52,847 nucleotides of DNA from the NCBI GenBank assembly GCA_041752455.1, contig JBGSWL010000054.1:1-52847 (forward strand), read 5' to 3'. The notes under the pieces were generated by a model, which was not told the origin of the DNA, did not search any database, and saw only the letters and a program-made list of their open reading frames with translations. The translations under genes and the position numbers were made by a program. Shown here piece by piece: positions 19,540 to 28,289 of this stretch; the stretch's first letter is position 1, and every line of letters starts with the position of its first letter. The stretch is from JBGSWL01 sp041752455. Its GTDB lineage: Bacteria > Pseudomonadota > Alphaproteobacteria > Rhizobiales > Rhizobiaceae.

Positions 19540-20166
19540 ATGAACCTTGATCTCGTTCTCAGCGCAACCGTCACCCTGCTTGTGACAATCGATCCGCCGG
19601 GACTGGCGCCGCTTTTTCTCGCGCTGACACAAGGCATGACCCGGGCACAGCGGCGCGAAGTGGCAAACCGCGCAACGATCATCGCGATGATCGTCTTCGT
19701 GATGTTCGCCGTGCTCGGTACAGCGATCCTGACGCTGTTCGGCATCACTTTGGCGGCGTTCCGGGTTGCGGGCGGGCTGCTGCTGTTCTGGATTGCGTTC
19801 GAGATGATCTTCGAGCGCCGCCAGCAAAGGCATGAAAGCACCGCAGAACGGGCGATCTCGAAGGATCATGTGCGGTCTGTGGCGGTCTTTCCGCTGGCGA
19901 TCCCGCTGATTTCCGGACCTGGCGCCATCTCTGCCGTCATCCTGCTCTCGAGCGACTTTCGCGGCATTGTCGACCGGTCGCTGCTGATCGGGATCGTCGC
20001 CGCCATTCTCGGGCTGACATGGCTGGTGTTTCTCCTGGCCGAGCGCATCGACGGCATGCTCGGCGAGACTGGCCGCTCCGTCCTGACGCGCTTGCTCGGG
20101 GTCATCCTGTCAGCACTTGCGGTGCAGTTCGTCGCCGATGGCGTCAAAGCGCTGGCAGCTGCCTGA
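19540..20166 (+). CDS. MarC-family integral membrane protein
   Basis: This 208-residue protein has six predicted membrane segments and the MarC/SnatA pattern: VTLLVTIDPPGLAPLFLALT near residues 10-30, an ALGT-like VLGTAILTLFGI and a mid-protein FPLAIPLISGPGAISAVI motif. MarC-type proteins were once linked to multiple antibiotic resistance and in some species act as amino-acid transporters; here the role is unknown. The ATG at 19540 gives the conserved start; a TTG two codons earlier is possible. It is divergent from gyrA and ends two bases from the convergent secreted protein gene. Confidence 0.9.
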   Translation: MNLDLVLSATVTLLVTIDPPGLAPLFLALTQGMTRAQRREVANRATIIAMIVFVMFAVLGTAILTLFGITLAAFRVAGGLLLFWIAFEMIFERRQQRHESTAERAISKDHVRSVAVFPLAIPLISGPGAISAVILLSSDFRGIVDRSLLIGIVAAILGLTWLVFLLAERIDGMLGETGRSVLTRLLGVILSALAVQFVADGVKALAAA

Positions 20167-20168
20167 GT

Positions 20169-20534
20169 CTATGGCTTCAGCGTCAGTCGAAACTCCGCGC
20201 CACCGTATCCATGAACCGTATCGCGTACACGGATCATGACTTCGTGGACACCGTAAGGAATCGCGACGCCCGAAAGACCTCGCGTGAACGGCTGCTCATC
20301 AACATGCGGATGGGCAAGTTCGCGCTCGCCATAGACCGTACCGTCATCGCCAACCACCTGCCAGAGGTCAGCATAGTGATCCCAACCCTCGTCGGCATGG
20401 CGGACGGTCACATCAATCTTCCAAAGACCAGCGCCATCCGAAGCGGCGGTGGCGCTGACCACGTCGGCCTCTCCGGCAACAGAAACACTGCAGGTGGCCA
20501 TCAGGACCATGAAAATCGCAAATTGAACACGCAT
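20169..20534 (-). CDS. Secreted protein of unknown function
   Basis: This 121-residue protein has a signal peptide (about residues 1-20, FAIFMVLMATCSVSVAG). The mature part has alternating beta-prone segments (LWKIDVTVRH, VHEVMIRVRDTVHG, EFRLTLKP) with Trp and Tyr, suggesting an Ig-like or similar beta-sandwich placed in the periplasm. The HADEGWDHYADLW segment near residue 46-58 contains His and Asp residues that could bind metal, but no family is recognised. It converges with marC two bases away. Confidence 0.65.
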   Translation of the reverse strand: MRVQFAIFMVLMATCSVSVAGEADVVSATAASDGAGLWKIDVTVRHADEGWDHYADLWQVVGDDGTVYGERELAHPHVDEQPFTRGLSGVAIPYGVHEVMIRVRDTVHGYGGAEFRLTLKP

Positions 20535-20622
20535 GGGCGCAGACTGCGAGGCTTGCCGAGAAAGCTCAATTCACGATGACCGGCAATGCGATCACGTTCC
20601 GGTCAGCGAGCCTGCCAGCCCT

Positions 20623-20757
20623 TCAAAGAAGCGCTGTTGCAACTGCGATCAATGATGCCAAGGTAACCGCCGCGACTGCCACCAGACCTGCAGCATCAGG
20701 AACGGCATGCGCAACCTGGCGGTTCATGAAACCGGAGATTTCAGAACGGGATTTCAT
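20623..20757 (-). CDS. Possible 44-residue membrane peptide overlapping the ssb 3' end
   Basis: The ORF starts at an ATG (20755-20757) inside the last codons of ssb in another frame, preceded by AGGGA eight bases upstream, and ends at 20623-20625. It encodes a polar N-terminus of about 24 residues, then a 20-residue hydrophobic helix (LVAVAAVTLASLIAVATALL). An internal ATG eleven codons in gives a 34-residue version. Translational coupling to ssb is possible. It is unlisted in ordinary gene models because of size; evidence is only the reading frame, ribosome-binding site and hydrophobicity. Confidence 0.4.
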   Translation of the reverse strand: MKSRSEISGFMNRQVAHAVPDAAGLVAVAAVTLASLIAVATALL

Positions 20758-21277
20758 CTTCGACGTCCCTCACAAAATCGTTGCCGCCTGACGACTGTCC
20801 GCCGCTGCCGCCGCCATAGCCGCCGCCGGCACCCTGGCCGACCCGGTCATTGTTGCCATAGTTTCCGCGATCCGAACGGCCACCACCGCCGCCGGAATAG
20901 GCGCCATCGCCCGCGCCTTCGCCGCCACGGCCATCGAGCATCTGCAGTTCGCCACGGTAGCGCTGCAGCACGATTTCCGTCGTGTAGCGATCATTGCCGG
21001 TCTGGTCCTGCCACTTGCGGGTCTGGAGCGCGCCCTCGAGGTAAACCTTCATGCCCTTCTTCAGGTACTGTTCGGCGACCTTGGCCAGCTGCTCGTTGAA
21101 GATCACGACATTGTGCCATTCGGTCTTCTCGCGGCGCTCGCCGGAACTCTTGTCACGCCAGCTTTCGGAAGTGGCGATGCGCAGGTTGACGACCGGATCG
21201 CCAGAGCTCATGCGCTTGACCTCCGGATCGACGCCGAGATTGCCGACCAGAATGACCTTGTTGACGCTGCCTGCCAT
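20741..21277 (-). CDS. ssb: Single-stranded DNA-binding protein
   Basis: SSB coats single-stranded DNA during replication, repair and recombination and recruits partners. The 178-residue product has an OB fold (residues about 3-112, with VNKVILVGNLGVDPEVK and WHNVVIFN), a long Gly-rich disordered linker, and the conserved acidic tip ending DEIPF that binds partner proteins. I choose the ATG at 21275-21277 because the GGGAG ribosome-binding site is correctly spaced for it; an ATG two codons earlier overlaps the site. It is divergent from uvrA and a LexA box lies between them. Confidence 0.97.
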   Translation of the reverse strand: MAGSVNKVILVGNLGVDPEVKRMSSGDPVVNLRIATSESWRDKSSGERREKTEWHNVVIFNEQLAKVAEQYLKKGMKVYLEGALQTRKWQDQTGNDRYTTEIVLQRYRGELQMLDGRGGEGAGDGAYSGGGGGRSDRGNYGNNDRVGQGAGGGYGGGSGGQSSGGNDFVRDVEDEIPF

Positions 21278-21367
21278 GTCCATCTCCCTTGTCTGTGATG
21301 GAAACCCTAGGCCTCTGCCCCGCTGGTGCGAAGACGTTGGCGTTGATTACCACAGGGACTTTCTTGT

Positions 21368-21382
21368 GTTCGTTGTTTGTTC
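21368..21382. promoter_or_regulatory. LexA (SOS) box between ssb and uvrA
   Basis: GTTC-N7-GTTC is present exactly (21368-21371 and 21379-21382), the LexA consensus reported for alphaproteobacteria. It lies 86 bases upstream of ssb and 133 bases upstream of uvrA, so it can serve either or both promoters. In the rest of the 237-base gap I see no further box. Confidence 0.75.
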
Positions 21383-21514
21383 TATGGCTGGGCTGTGGAT
21401 GAGTCAAGCCTGCTGACCGTTTTGGCAGGAAGTCGCAGCGCTCCACTCGACACGAACCATCCTGCCGCTAAGTTGACGAAAATTCGGCGGAACGACCGCC
21501 CGGGACAATCCAAA

Positions 21515-24439
21515 ATGAGCGAAACCAGTTTCATCACCATTCGCGGCGCGCGCGAACACAACCTCAAGAACATCGATCTCGACCTGCCGCGCAATTCGCT
21601 GATCGTGATGACCGGCCTGTCGGGGTCGGGCAAATCGTCGCTCGCCTTCGACACGATTTATGCCGAAGGCCAGCGCCGCTATGTCGAAAGCCTGTCGGCC
21701 TATGCCCGCCAGTTTCTGGAAATGATGCAGAAGCCGGACGTCGACTCGATCGAAGGTTTGTCGCCTGCCATCTCGATCGAGCAGAAAACGACGAGCCGCA
21801 ATCCCCGGTCGACAGTCGGCACCGTCACGGAAATCTACGATTACCTGCGCTTGCTCTATGCGCGCGTCGGCATTCCCTATTCGCCGACGACCGGGCTTCC
21901 CATCGAGAGCCAGACGGTCAGCCAGATGGCGGACCGGATCATGGCGCTGGAGGAAGGCACACGCCTTTTCATCCTGGCGCCGGTGGTGCGCGGGCGCAAA
22001 GGCGAATACCGCAAGGAACTGGCCGAGTATCTGAAAAAGGGCTTCCAGCGGGTCAAGATCGACGGCACCTATTACGAGATTGCCGACGCTCCCGCGCTCG
22101 ACAAGAAGTACAAGCATGACATTGATGTCGTGGTTGATCGCATCGTTGTGCGCGATGACATCGGTGCCCGCCTTGCCGATTCGCTGGAGCAGTGCCTGAC
22201 GCTGGCCGAAGGGTTGGCGATTGCGGAATTTGCCGACCGACCTCTGCCCGAAGCCGAGACCAAGGGCGCCAACAAGAGCGCCAACGACACCCATGAACGG
22301 CTGGTGTTCTCGGAAAAGTTCGCCTGCCCGGTCTCCGGCTTCACGATTTCCGAGATCGAGCCGCGGCTGTTTTCGTTCAACAATCCGTTTGGTGCCTGCC
22401 CGCATTGCGACGGGCTCGGAACCGAACAGGGCGTCGATCCCAATCTCGTGGTGCCCGATCCCGGCCTGACAATCCGCAAGGGGGCCATCGCGCCGTGGTC
22501 GAAGTCGACCAACCCGTCGCCCTATTACACCCAGACGCTCGACGCGCTGGCCAAGACTTACGGCTTCAAGCTGTCGGATGTCTGGTCAGACATCCCGGAG
22601 GACGGCCGCGACGCCATTTTGTATGGCACCGGCGGCAAGGCAATCGAGTTCGTCTATGATGACGGGCTTCGCACCTACAAGACGAAGAAGACCTTCGAAG
22701 GCGTGATCGGCAATCTGGAGCGGCGCTGGCGCGAAACGGATTCGGCATGGATGCGCGAAGAAATCGAGCGCTACATGTCGCAGAACCCCTGCACGGTCTG
22801 CCACGGCGCCCGCCTGAAGCCGGAGGCACTGGCGGTCAAGATCGATGCGCTGCACATCAGCCAGGTCGCGGACATGTCGATCCGGGGAGCTTACGACTGG
22901 TTTGCCTCCCTGCCCGACCGGCTCAATGACAAGCAGAACGCGATTGCACCGCGCATCCTCAAGGAAATCCGCGACCGGCTGAAGTTTCTCGTCGATGTGG
23001 GCCTTGGCTATCTGACGCTGTCGCGTGGCTCGGGTTCCCTGTCCGGCGGTGAAAGCCAGCGCATCCGGCTCGCCTCGCAGATCGGTTCCGGCCTGACAGG
23101 TGTGCTCTATGTGCTCGACGAGCCGTCCATCGGCCTGCACCAGCGCGACAACGAGCGTCTGCTCGATACGCTGCGGCGGCTGCGCGATCTCGGCAATACG
23201 GTGATTGTCGTCGAGCATGACGAAGACGCGATCCTGGCGGCGGACCATGTGGTCGATATCGGCCCGGCTGCCGGGGTGCATGGCGGCGAAATCATCGCCG
23301 AGGGAACGCCCGCGCAGATCATGGCGCATCCCAAATCGCTGACCGGCAAATACCTTTCCGGCACGATGGGCATTGCGGTGCCCGCCATCCGGCGCCCGGT
23401 CGATCTGAAGCGCAAGGCGATCACCGTGCATGGTGCACGCGCCAACAACCTGAAGAATGTCACCGCGGCGCTGCCGCTTGGGGTCCTGACCTGCGTCACC
23501 GGGGTATCGGGCGGGGGCAAATCCACCTTCCTGATCGAGACGCTCTACAAGGCGGCGGCGCGGCGCGTCATGGGTGCGCGGGAGGCGCCTGCCGAGCACA
23601 CAAGAATCGACGGTTTCGAGCATATCGACAAGGTCATCGACATCGACCAGTCGCCGATCGGACGCACGCCGCGCTCCAACCCCGCGACCTACACCGGTGC
23701 GTTCACGCCGATCCGCGACTGGTTTGCGCAACTGCCGGAAGCCAAGGCGCGCGGTTACCAGCCCGGTCGCTTCTCGTTCAACGTCAAGGGCGGGCGCTGC
23801 GAAGCATGCCAGGGCGACGGGGTCGTCAAGATCGAGATGCACTTTCTGCCTGATGTCTATGTGACCTGCGAGGTCTGCAAGGGCAAACGCTACAACCGCG
23901 AAACGCTGGACGTGCACTTCAAGGGCAAGTCGATCGCCGATGTGCTCGACATGACCGTCGAGGAAGGCGTTGATTTCTTCGCTGCCGTTCCGGCTGTGCG
24001 TGACAAGATGGAGACGCTGAAGCGCGTCGGGCTCGGTTACGTCAAGATCGGCCAGCAGGCGACAACGCTTTCGGGCGGCGAAGCCCAGCGAATCAAGCTT
24101 GCCAAGGAGCTGTCGCGCCGGGCAACCGGCCGCACGCTCTACATCCTCGATGAGCCGACCACCGGCCTGCACTTCCATGATGTCGCCAAACTTCTGGAAG
24201 TGCTGCAAGAACTGGTCGACACCGGCAACACGGTTGCCGTCATCGAACACAATCTGGAAGTCATCAAGACAGCCGACTGGATCATCGATCTTGGTCCTGA
24301 AGGCGGCGATGGCGGCGGAGAGATCGTTGCGCAGGGCCGTCCGGAAGACATCGTCGATGCGCCACGCAGTTACACCGGACATTTCCTGAAAGAGTTGCTT
24401 GAACGGCGGCCGATCAAGCGGATCGAAGCGGCGGAGTGA
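21515..24439 (+). CDS. uvrA: Excinuclease ABC subunit A
   Basis: UvrA is the damage-recognition ATPase of nucleotide excision repair. The 974-residue product has two ABC modules: Walker A GLSGSGKS at 34-41 and GVSGGGKS at 663-670, with two SGGESQRIRLA/SGGEAQRIKLA signature motifs. The second zinc finger (CEACQGDG ... CEVCKGKR) is intact. In the first zinc module the four cysteines of E. coli are here Cys271, Ser274, Cys295 and Cys298, so one ligand is missing. The ATG at 21515 gives the conserved MSETSFITIRGAREHNLKN start; 46 extra open codons upstream overlap the LexA box and are rejected. Confidence 0.98.
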   Translation: MSETSFITIRGAREHNLKNIDLDLPRNSLIVMTGLSGSGKSSLAFDTIYAEGQRRYVESLSAYARQFLEMMQKPDVDSIEGLSPAISIEQKTTSRNPRSTVGTVTEIYDYLRLLYARVGIPYSPTTGLPIESQTVSQMADRIMALEEGTRLFILAPVVRGRKGEYRKELAEYLKKGFQRVKIDGTYYEIADAPALDKKYKHDIDVVVDRIVVRDDIGARLADSLEQCLTLAEGLAIAEFADRPLPEAETKGANKSANDTHERLVFSEKFACPVSGFTISEIEPRLFSFNNPFGACPHCDGLGTEQGVDPNLVVPDPGLTIRKGAIAPWSKSTNPSPYYTQTLDALAKTYGFKLSDVWSDIPEDGRDAILYGTGGKAIEFVYDDGLRTYKTKKTFEGVIGNLERRWRETDSAWMREEIERYMSQNPCTVCHGARLKPEALAVKIDALHISQVADMSIRGAYDWFASLPDRLNDKQNAIAPRILKEIRDRLKFLVDVGLGYLTLSRGSGSLSGGESQRIRLASQIGSGLTGVLYVLDEPSIGLHQRDNERLLDTLRRLRDLGNTVIVVEHDEDAILAADHVVDIGPAAGVHGGEIIAEGTPAQIMAHPKSLTGKYLSGTMGIAVPAIRRPVDLKRKAITVHGARANNLKNVTAALPLGVLTCVTGVSGGGKSTFLIETLYKAAARRVMGAREAPAEHTRIDGFEHIDKVIDIDQSPIGRTPRSNPATYTGAFTPIRDWFAQLPEAKARGYQPGRFSFNVKGGRCEACQGDGVVKIEMHFLPDVYVTCEVCKGKRYNRETLDVHFKGKSIADVLDMTVEEGVDFFAAVPAVRDKMETLKRVGLGYVKIGQQATTLSGGEAQRIKLAKELSRRATGRTLYILDEPTTGLHFHDVAKLLEVLQELVDTGNTVAVIEHNLEVIKTADWIIDLGPEGGDGGGEIVAQGRPEDIVDAPRSYTGHFLKELLERRPIKRIEAAE

Positions 24440-24443
24440 CTGC

Positions 24444-25712
24444 CTAACCGGCTGACCACGCCGCTGCCCGGTTTACCCGCTCGCGCTCCCAATCGTGCGC
24501 GAGAGCTGCTTGCGCACGGATCAACGCCTGCCGCGAATGCAGCTTGCAGGCCTCTGCAAAACCGCCGGTCGCAACGGTGGCGACCGCCGCGAGGCTTTCC
24601 TGCAGCCGCTCGGCCACCTCGACCGCGCCCGCGCCGTCGCGGGCAATTTGCTCAAACGCTGCGCGCACCAGACGTTCGCTGTCGATGGTCGGTACCCGGA
24701 CGCGCCGGTCGCCCTCCACCGTGCCGGCCTTTTTGGCGACGGCCAGCGCGTGTATCAGTACGCCGGCCAGCGTATCGAGAATGTCGGTCGCGGTGCCGGG
24801 ATCGTTGACGCCCGGCGACAGTGCCCGGTCGGCAATCTCGGCCAGCAGGCGAATGGTCATCTCGGGATCCTGAACCGGGTCGCGCTCCGGTCCGATCGTG
24901 AAGCACGCACAGGCAGATGCGGCGGTGTCTTCCTGGTCGTCGCCTCCGGTCATACAACCGAGCGGCGAGCCTTCCGCGACGATGTCTCCGGGCGCAAGGG
25001 CAATGTCGAACTCGACGGTTTTCGATTTTGCCAGTGAAATCAGGTCGCTGACCGAGACAGTTTGCAGGACGCCGGATTTGCCGGCGCGGATCGGATAGGC
25101 GCCCTCAGGTGCAGCGCGCATGGCCGGAACGGCAAAACCGCCACTGGCCGGGTCCGCGAGGTAGTCACCCAGCACCTTTTCGACGCGTACGGAGAGCTTG
25201 CGCACGGTGAAACGCAACTGGCCAAGACGCGTCACGTAATCGATCCAGTAGATCAGGGTGCCAACCACCCAGGCAAAGACCGACAGCGTCAGAACGAACA
25301 TCACCACCCGGCCGGGCTCGCCGAACGACTGGAAGTTGATCCCGACAAGGCCGATCACTGCGAAAATGAATGCCCCGATGAAGCTTGAAAGCGCCTGCTT
25401 GGCGGCGTTGTCGGCGATCACGATCTCGAATGCGCGCGGCGTTGTCGCCCCGATGGCGCTTGAGAAGGCGGCATTCATCACGGAGACGGCAAAGATCGTC
25501 ACAGCCAGCATGGATGACGCAATGATGGACAACAGGTTTTCGATGACCGAGCGCGGAACAGGAAAGAAGAACGGCAGCCTGTCGACCATCCGGTCGGTCA
25601 GCGTTGCCAGCGCCACCGCAGCAACTGCCAGCACGACATAAAGCGCGGGCCTGATCCACAAGCGGCCGGTCAGCCAGCGCCAGAGTCGCGCAAAGTGAAA
25701 TGAAAATGACAT
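24444..25712 (-). CDS. DUF2254-family membrane protein
   Basis: This 422-residue protein begins with about four hydrophobic segments in the first 175 residues (LYVVLAVAAVALATL, LLSIIASSMLAVTIFAVSVM, LSSFIGAFIFAVIGLVGI, VVMFVLTLSVFAWVVGTLIYW) followed by a soluble domain with ALAPGDIVAEGSPLG and IADRALSPGVNDPGTATDIL, the latter typical of DUF2254. The role of the family is unknown; the second half may be cytoplasmic. The ATG at 25710-25712 follows GAGGGA; longer upstream frame is not conserved. It converges with uvrA, four bases away. Confidence 0.85.
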   Translation of the reverse strand: MSFSFHFARLWRWLTGRLWIRPALYVVLAVAAVALATLTDRMVDRLPFFFPVPRSVIENLLSIIASSMLAVTIFAVSVMNAAFSSAIGATTPRAFEIVIADNAAKQALSSFIGAFIFAVIGLVGINFQSFGEPGRVVMFVLTLSVFAWVVGTLIYWIDYVTRLGQLRFTVRKLSVRVEKVLGDYLADPASGGFAVPAMRAAPEGAYPIRAGKSGVLQTVSVSDLISLAKSKTVEFDIALAPGDIVAEGSPLGCMTGGDDQEDTAASACACFTIGPERDPVQDPEMTIRLLAEIADRALSPGVNDPGTATDILDTLAGVLIHALAVAKKAGTVEGDRRVRVPTIDSERLVRAAFEQIARDGAGAVEVAERLQESLAAVATVATGGFAEACKLHSRQALIRAQAALAHDWERERVNRAAAWSAG

Positions 25713-25937
25713 CCGGCGTCGTCCCTCTTGCGCGCCAAGCCTTCGACCTTGCCGTGATCGTCGAGGCGATATCAAGGCTGCGGCATCGGCAAGCGGTGTC
25801 CGCCTTCATGTGCATTGCCTATTATTTGAGCTGAATGCCTATATATTGACCATCTTGACGGCGTTCGGGCAGGCGAAGGGTGAGACTTGTGCCCAAGGAA
25901 ATGCCGTGATTTCGGGCAGGTTTCAACCTTCCGCATT

Positions 25938-25953
25938 TGGCACGTCTCCTGCA
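25938..25953 (+). promoter_or_regulatory. Sigma-54 (RpoN) promoter of glnB-glnA
   Basis: TGGCACG-N4-CTGCA is present, with the invariant GG at 25939-25940 and GC at 25951-25952 exactly twelve bases apart, matching the -24/-12 consensus. It lies 38 bases before the glnB start. NtrC-type enhancer sites would be expected in the preceding 225 bases, but I can point to none with confidence. Confidence 0.85.
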
Positions 25954-25991
25954 TGCTTGAGGACAACTGCGTTAGCGGAGGCTACTTACCC

Positions 25992-26330
25992 ATGAAAAAG
26001 ATCGAGGCGATCATCAAGCCGTTCAAGCTTGACGAGGTCAAGGAAGCGCTGCAGGAGGTGGGCCTCCAGGGTATCACGGTGACCGAGGCCAAAGGCTTCG
26101 GGCGCCAGAAGGGTCACACCGAATTGTATCGCGGCGCCGAATACGTTGTCGATTTCCTGCCAAAGGTGAAAATCGAGATCGTCGTTGCCGACGAAAACGT
26201 CGAAGCCGCCATGGAAGCCATCCGTTCTGCAGCCCAGACCGGACGCATCGGCGATGGCAAGATCTTTGTCTCGCCGATCGAAGAAGTCGTTCGCATCCGC
26301 ACCGGCGAGACTGGCAACGACGCCATCTGA
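25992..26330 (+). CDS. glnB: Nitrogen regulatory protein P-II
   Basis: PII senses 2-oxoglutarate, ATP/ADP and, through uridylylation, glutamine, and controls GlnE, NtrB and other targets. The 112-residue product starts MKKIEAIIKPFKLDEVK and has the T-loop with the uridylylation site Tyr51 (YRGAEYVVDFLPK) and the C-loop motif VRIRTGETGNDAI. I chose the ATG at 25992, with a GCGGAGG ribosome-binding site, over longer upstream frame. It is the first gene after the sigma-54 promoter and precedes glnA by 56 bases, so the pair is nitrogen-regulated. Confidence 0.98.
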   Translation: MKKIEAIIKPFKLDEVKEALQEVGLQGITVTEAKGFGRQKGHTELYRGAEYVVDFLPKVKIEIVVADENVEAAMEAIRSAAQTGRIGDGKIFVSPIEEVVRIRTGETGNDAI

Positions 26331-26386
26331 CGCAAGGCGGGCGCACCCCTCACCCCATTTGCCACTGCAACCAAAAAGGAAAGACG

Positions 26387-27793
26387 ATGAGTGCAGATGA
26401 CCTTCTGAAGCAGATCAAGGACAACGACATCAAATATGTCGATCTGCGTTTCACTGACCCACGCGGCAAGCTGCACCATGTGACCATGGATACGGCTGTC
26501 GTCGACGAGGACATGTTTGCCGATGGCGTGATGTTCGACGGTTCCTCGATTGGTGGCTGGAAGGCGATCAACGAATCCGACATGACGCTGATGCCCGATG
26601 TCGACACGGCGCACATGGACCCGTTCTATGCCCAGTCGACGATGGTCGTGATCTGCGACATTCTCGATCCGGTCTCCGGCGAAGGGTACAACCGCGATCC
26701 GCGCACGACCGCCAAGCGCGCCGAAGCCTTCGTCAAGTCGGGTGGTTATGGCGATACTGCCTATTTCGGTCCCGAGCCTGAATTCTTCATCTTCGACGAC
26801 GTCAAGTTCTCGACCGACATGTACAAGACCGGCTTTGAAGTCGACTCGTCGGAACTGCCGACCAACACCGATTCCGAATACGAAACCGGCAACCTTGGTC
26901 ACCGTACCCGCGTCAAGGGCGGCTATTTCCCGGTCAACCCGGTCGACTCCTGCCAGGATATCCGTTCGGAAATGCTGACCGTGCTCGCCGAAATGGGCGT
27001 GCAGACCGAAAAGCATCACCACGAAGTGGCTGCCGCCCAGCACGAATTGTCGATGCTGTTCAACACGCTGACGCGCAAGGCTGACGAAGTGCAGCTCTAC
27101 AAGTATGTCGTGCACAACGTGGCTCATGCCTATGGCAAGACGGCAACCTTCATGCCGAAGCCTGTCTATGGCGACAACGGCACCGGCATGCACGTGCACC
27201 AGTCGGTCTGGCGCGATGGCAAGCCGCTGTTTGCCGGTGACGGATATGCAGGCCTGTCGGAAACCGCACTGTTCTACATCGGCGGCATCATCAAGCATGC
27301 CAAGTCGCTGAACGCGTTCACGAACCCGGGCACCAACTCCTACAAGCGCCTAGTTCCTGGCTTTGAAGCACCGGTTCTGCTCGCCTACTCGGCACGCAAC
27401 CGTTCGGCTTCCTGCCGTATCCCGTTCTCGAATTCGCCGAAGGGCAAGCGCGTCGAAATCCGCTTCCCAGATCCGCTCGCCAACCCGTATCTGGCATTTG
27501 CTGCCATGCTGATGGCCGGCCTCGACGGAATCAAGAACAAGATCCACCCAGGCGACCCGATGGACAAGGATCTGTACGACCTGCCGCCGGAAGAGCTGAA
27601 GGACATCCCGACCGTCTGCGGTTCGCTGCGTGAAGCGATTGCTGCCGCTCGTGAAGACCGCGACTACCTGAAGGCTGGCGGCGTGTTCGACGACGACCAG
27701 ATCGATGCCTACCTTGCTCTGAAAGTGGAAGAAAACATCCGCTACGAGCATTCGCCGCACCCGATCGAATACGACATGTACTATTCGGCCTGA
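26387..27793 (+). CDS. glnA: Glutamine synthetase, type I
   Basis: GlnA makes glutamine from glutamate, ammonia and ATP; it is the dodecameric GSI of nitrogen assimilation. The 468-residue product has the FDGSSIGGW motif near residues 50-58, the GPEPEFFIFDD motif with metal-binding glutamates, the ATP-binding KPVYGDNGTGMHVHQS motif, and the adenylylation site Tyr397 in the KDLYDLPPEE motif, so it should be controlled by GlnE. An AAAGGAAAG ribosome-binding site precedes the ATG. It is cotranscribed with glnB and followed by a strong terminator. Confidence 0.98.
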   Translation: MSADDLLKQIKDNDIKYVDLRFTDPRGKLHHVTMDTAVVDEDMFADGVMFDGSSIGGWKAINESDMTLMPDVDTAHMDPFYAQSTMVVICDILDPVSGEGYNRDPRTTAKRAEAFVKSGGYGDTAYFGPEPEFFIFDDVKFSTDMYKTGFEVDSSELPTNTDSEYETGNLGHRTRVKGGYFPVNPVDSCQDIRSEMLTVLAEMGVQTEKHHHEVAAAQHELSMLFNTLTRKADEVQLYKYVVHNVAHAYGKTATFMPKPVYGDNGTGMHVHQSVWRDGKPLFAGDGYAGLSETALFYIGGIIKHAKSLNAFTNPGTNSYKRLVPGFEAPVLLAYSARNRSASCRIPFSNSPKGKRVEIRFPDPLANPYLAFAAMLMAGLDGIKNKIHPGDPMDKDLYDLPPEELKDIPTVCGSLREAIAAAREDRDYLKAGGVFDDDQIDAYLALKVEENIRYEHSPHPIEYDMYYSA

Positions 27794-27811
27794 TCTGCGG
27801 ATCGCACACAA

Positions 27812-27841
27812 AAAAACCCGGCGGGCGACCGCCGGGTTTTT
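27812..27841. terminator. Bidirectional intrinsic terminator after glnA
   Basis: A perfect 13-base stem (27812-27824 with 27829-27841) and four-base loop, flanked by an A-run on the left and T-run on the right, lies 19 bases after the glnA stop. The symmetry lets it act in both directions, also stopping the convergent small secreted gene that ends at 27865. Confidence 0.92.
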
Positions 27842-27864
27842 CCGTTCTGATCGGAACGATCAGA

Positions 27865-28125
27865 TCAGTTTGCGGACAGTTCCGATGCCTTGGTCAGGTG
27901 ACCCGAGCATTCGTCGGCCATGCCGGCGGCCATCTTTTCCTTGGCCATGTTGAATTCGGCCATCGCCATTTCCTTCTTGTCGGCAGGCGCCTTTTCAACG
28001 CCTTCCATGACCATGGCAACGGTCGCGTCATCGCATGCCTTGGCATGCGAAGCGGCGTTTGCAGATGCGGTAAAGGCGAATGCGCCAGCAGCGATGACGG
28101 CGGTCGCGAGAACGGTCTTGAACAT
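27865..28125 (-). CDS. Small secreted protein of unknown function
   Basis: This 86-residue protein has a signal peptide (about residues 1-24, TVLATAVIAAGAFAFTASANA) and a short helical mature part with two cysteines (KACDDATVA and DECSGHLT) and many Met, Ala and Lys residues. The pair could form a disulfide in the periplasm. Similar short periplasmic proteins with this signal peptide type are common in rhizobia. The ATG at 28123-28125 follows a CCGGAGA ribosome-binding site; the ORF extends 15 codons upstream. It is divergent from the GH1 glycosidase gene. Confidence 0.7.
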   Translation of the reverse strand: MFKTVLATAVIAAGAFAFTASANAASHAKACDDATVAMVMEGVEKAPADKKEMAMAEFNMAKEKMAAGMADECSGHLTKASELSAN

Positions 28126-28289
28126 GGTAATCTCCGGTACGCGCATGATTGCGCGAACCCAGTGATGCAACCAGTTTCGATCACCGGGAATTCAATTGCC
28201 TGCGACTGAAACTGAACTGGTCCTCGCGTTTCCGTGATCCGATTTTCAGGCCATCCGCAGTTCAAAAACAGTCGTGGAAACACTGGCAT

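Noticed and set aside
22586..24382. 598-codon minus-strand frame antisense to uvrA
   Set aside because: Shadow frame of uvrA with low-complexity His/Asp/Arg composition.
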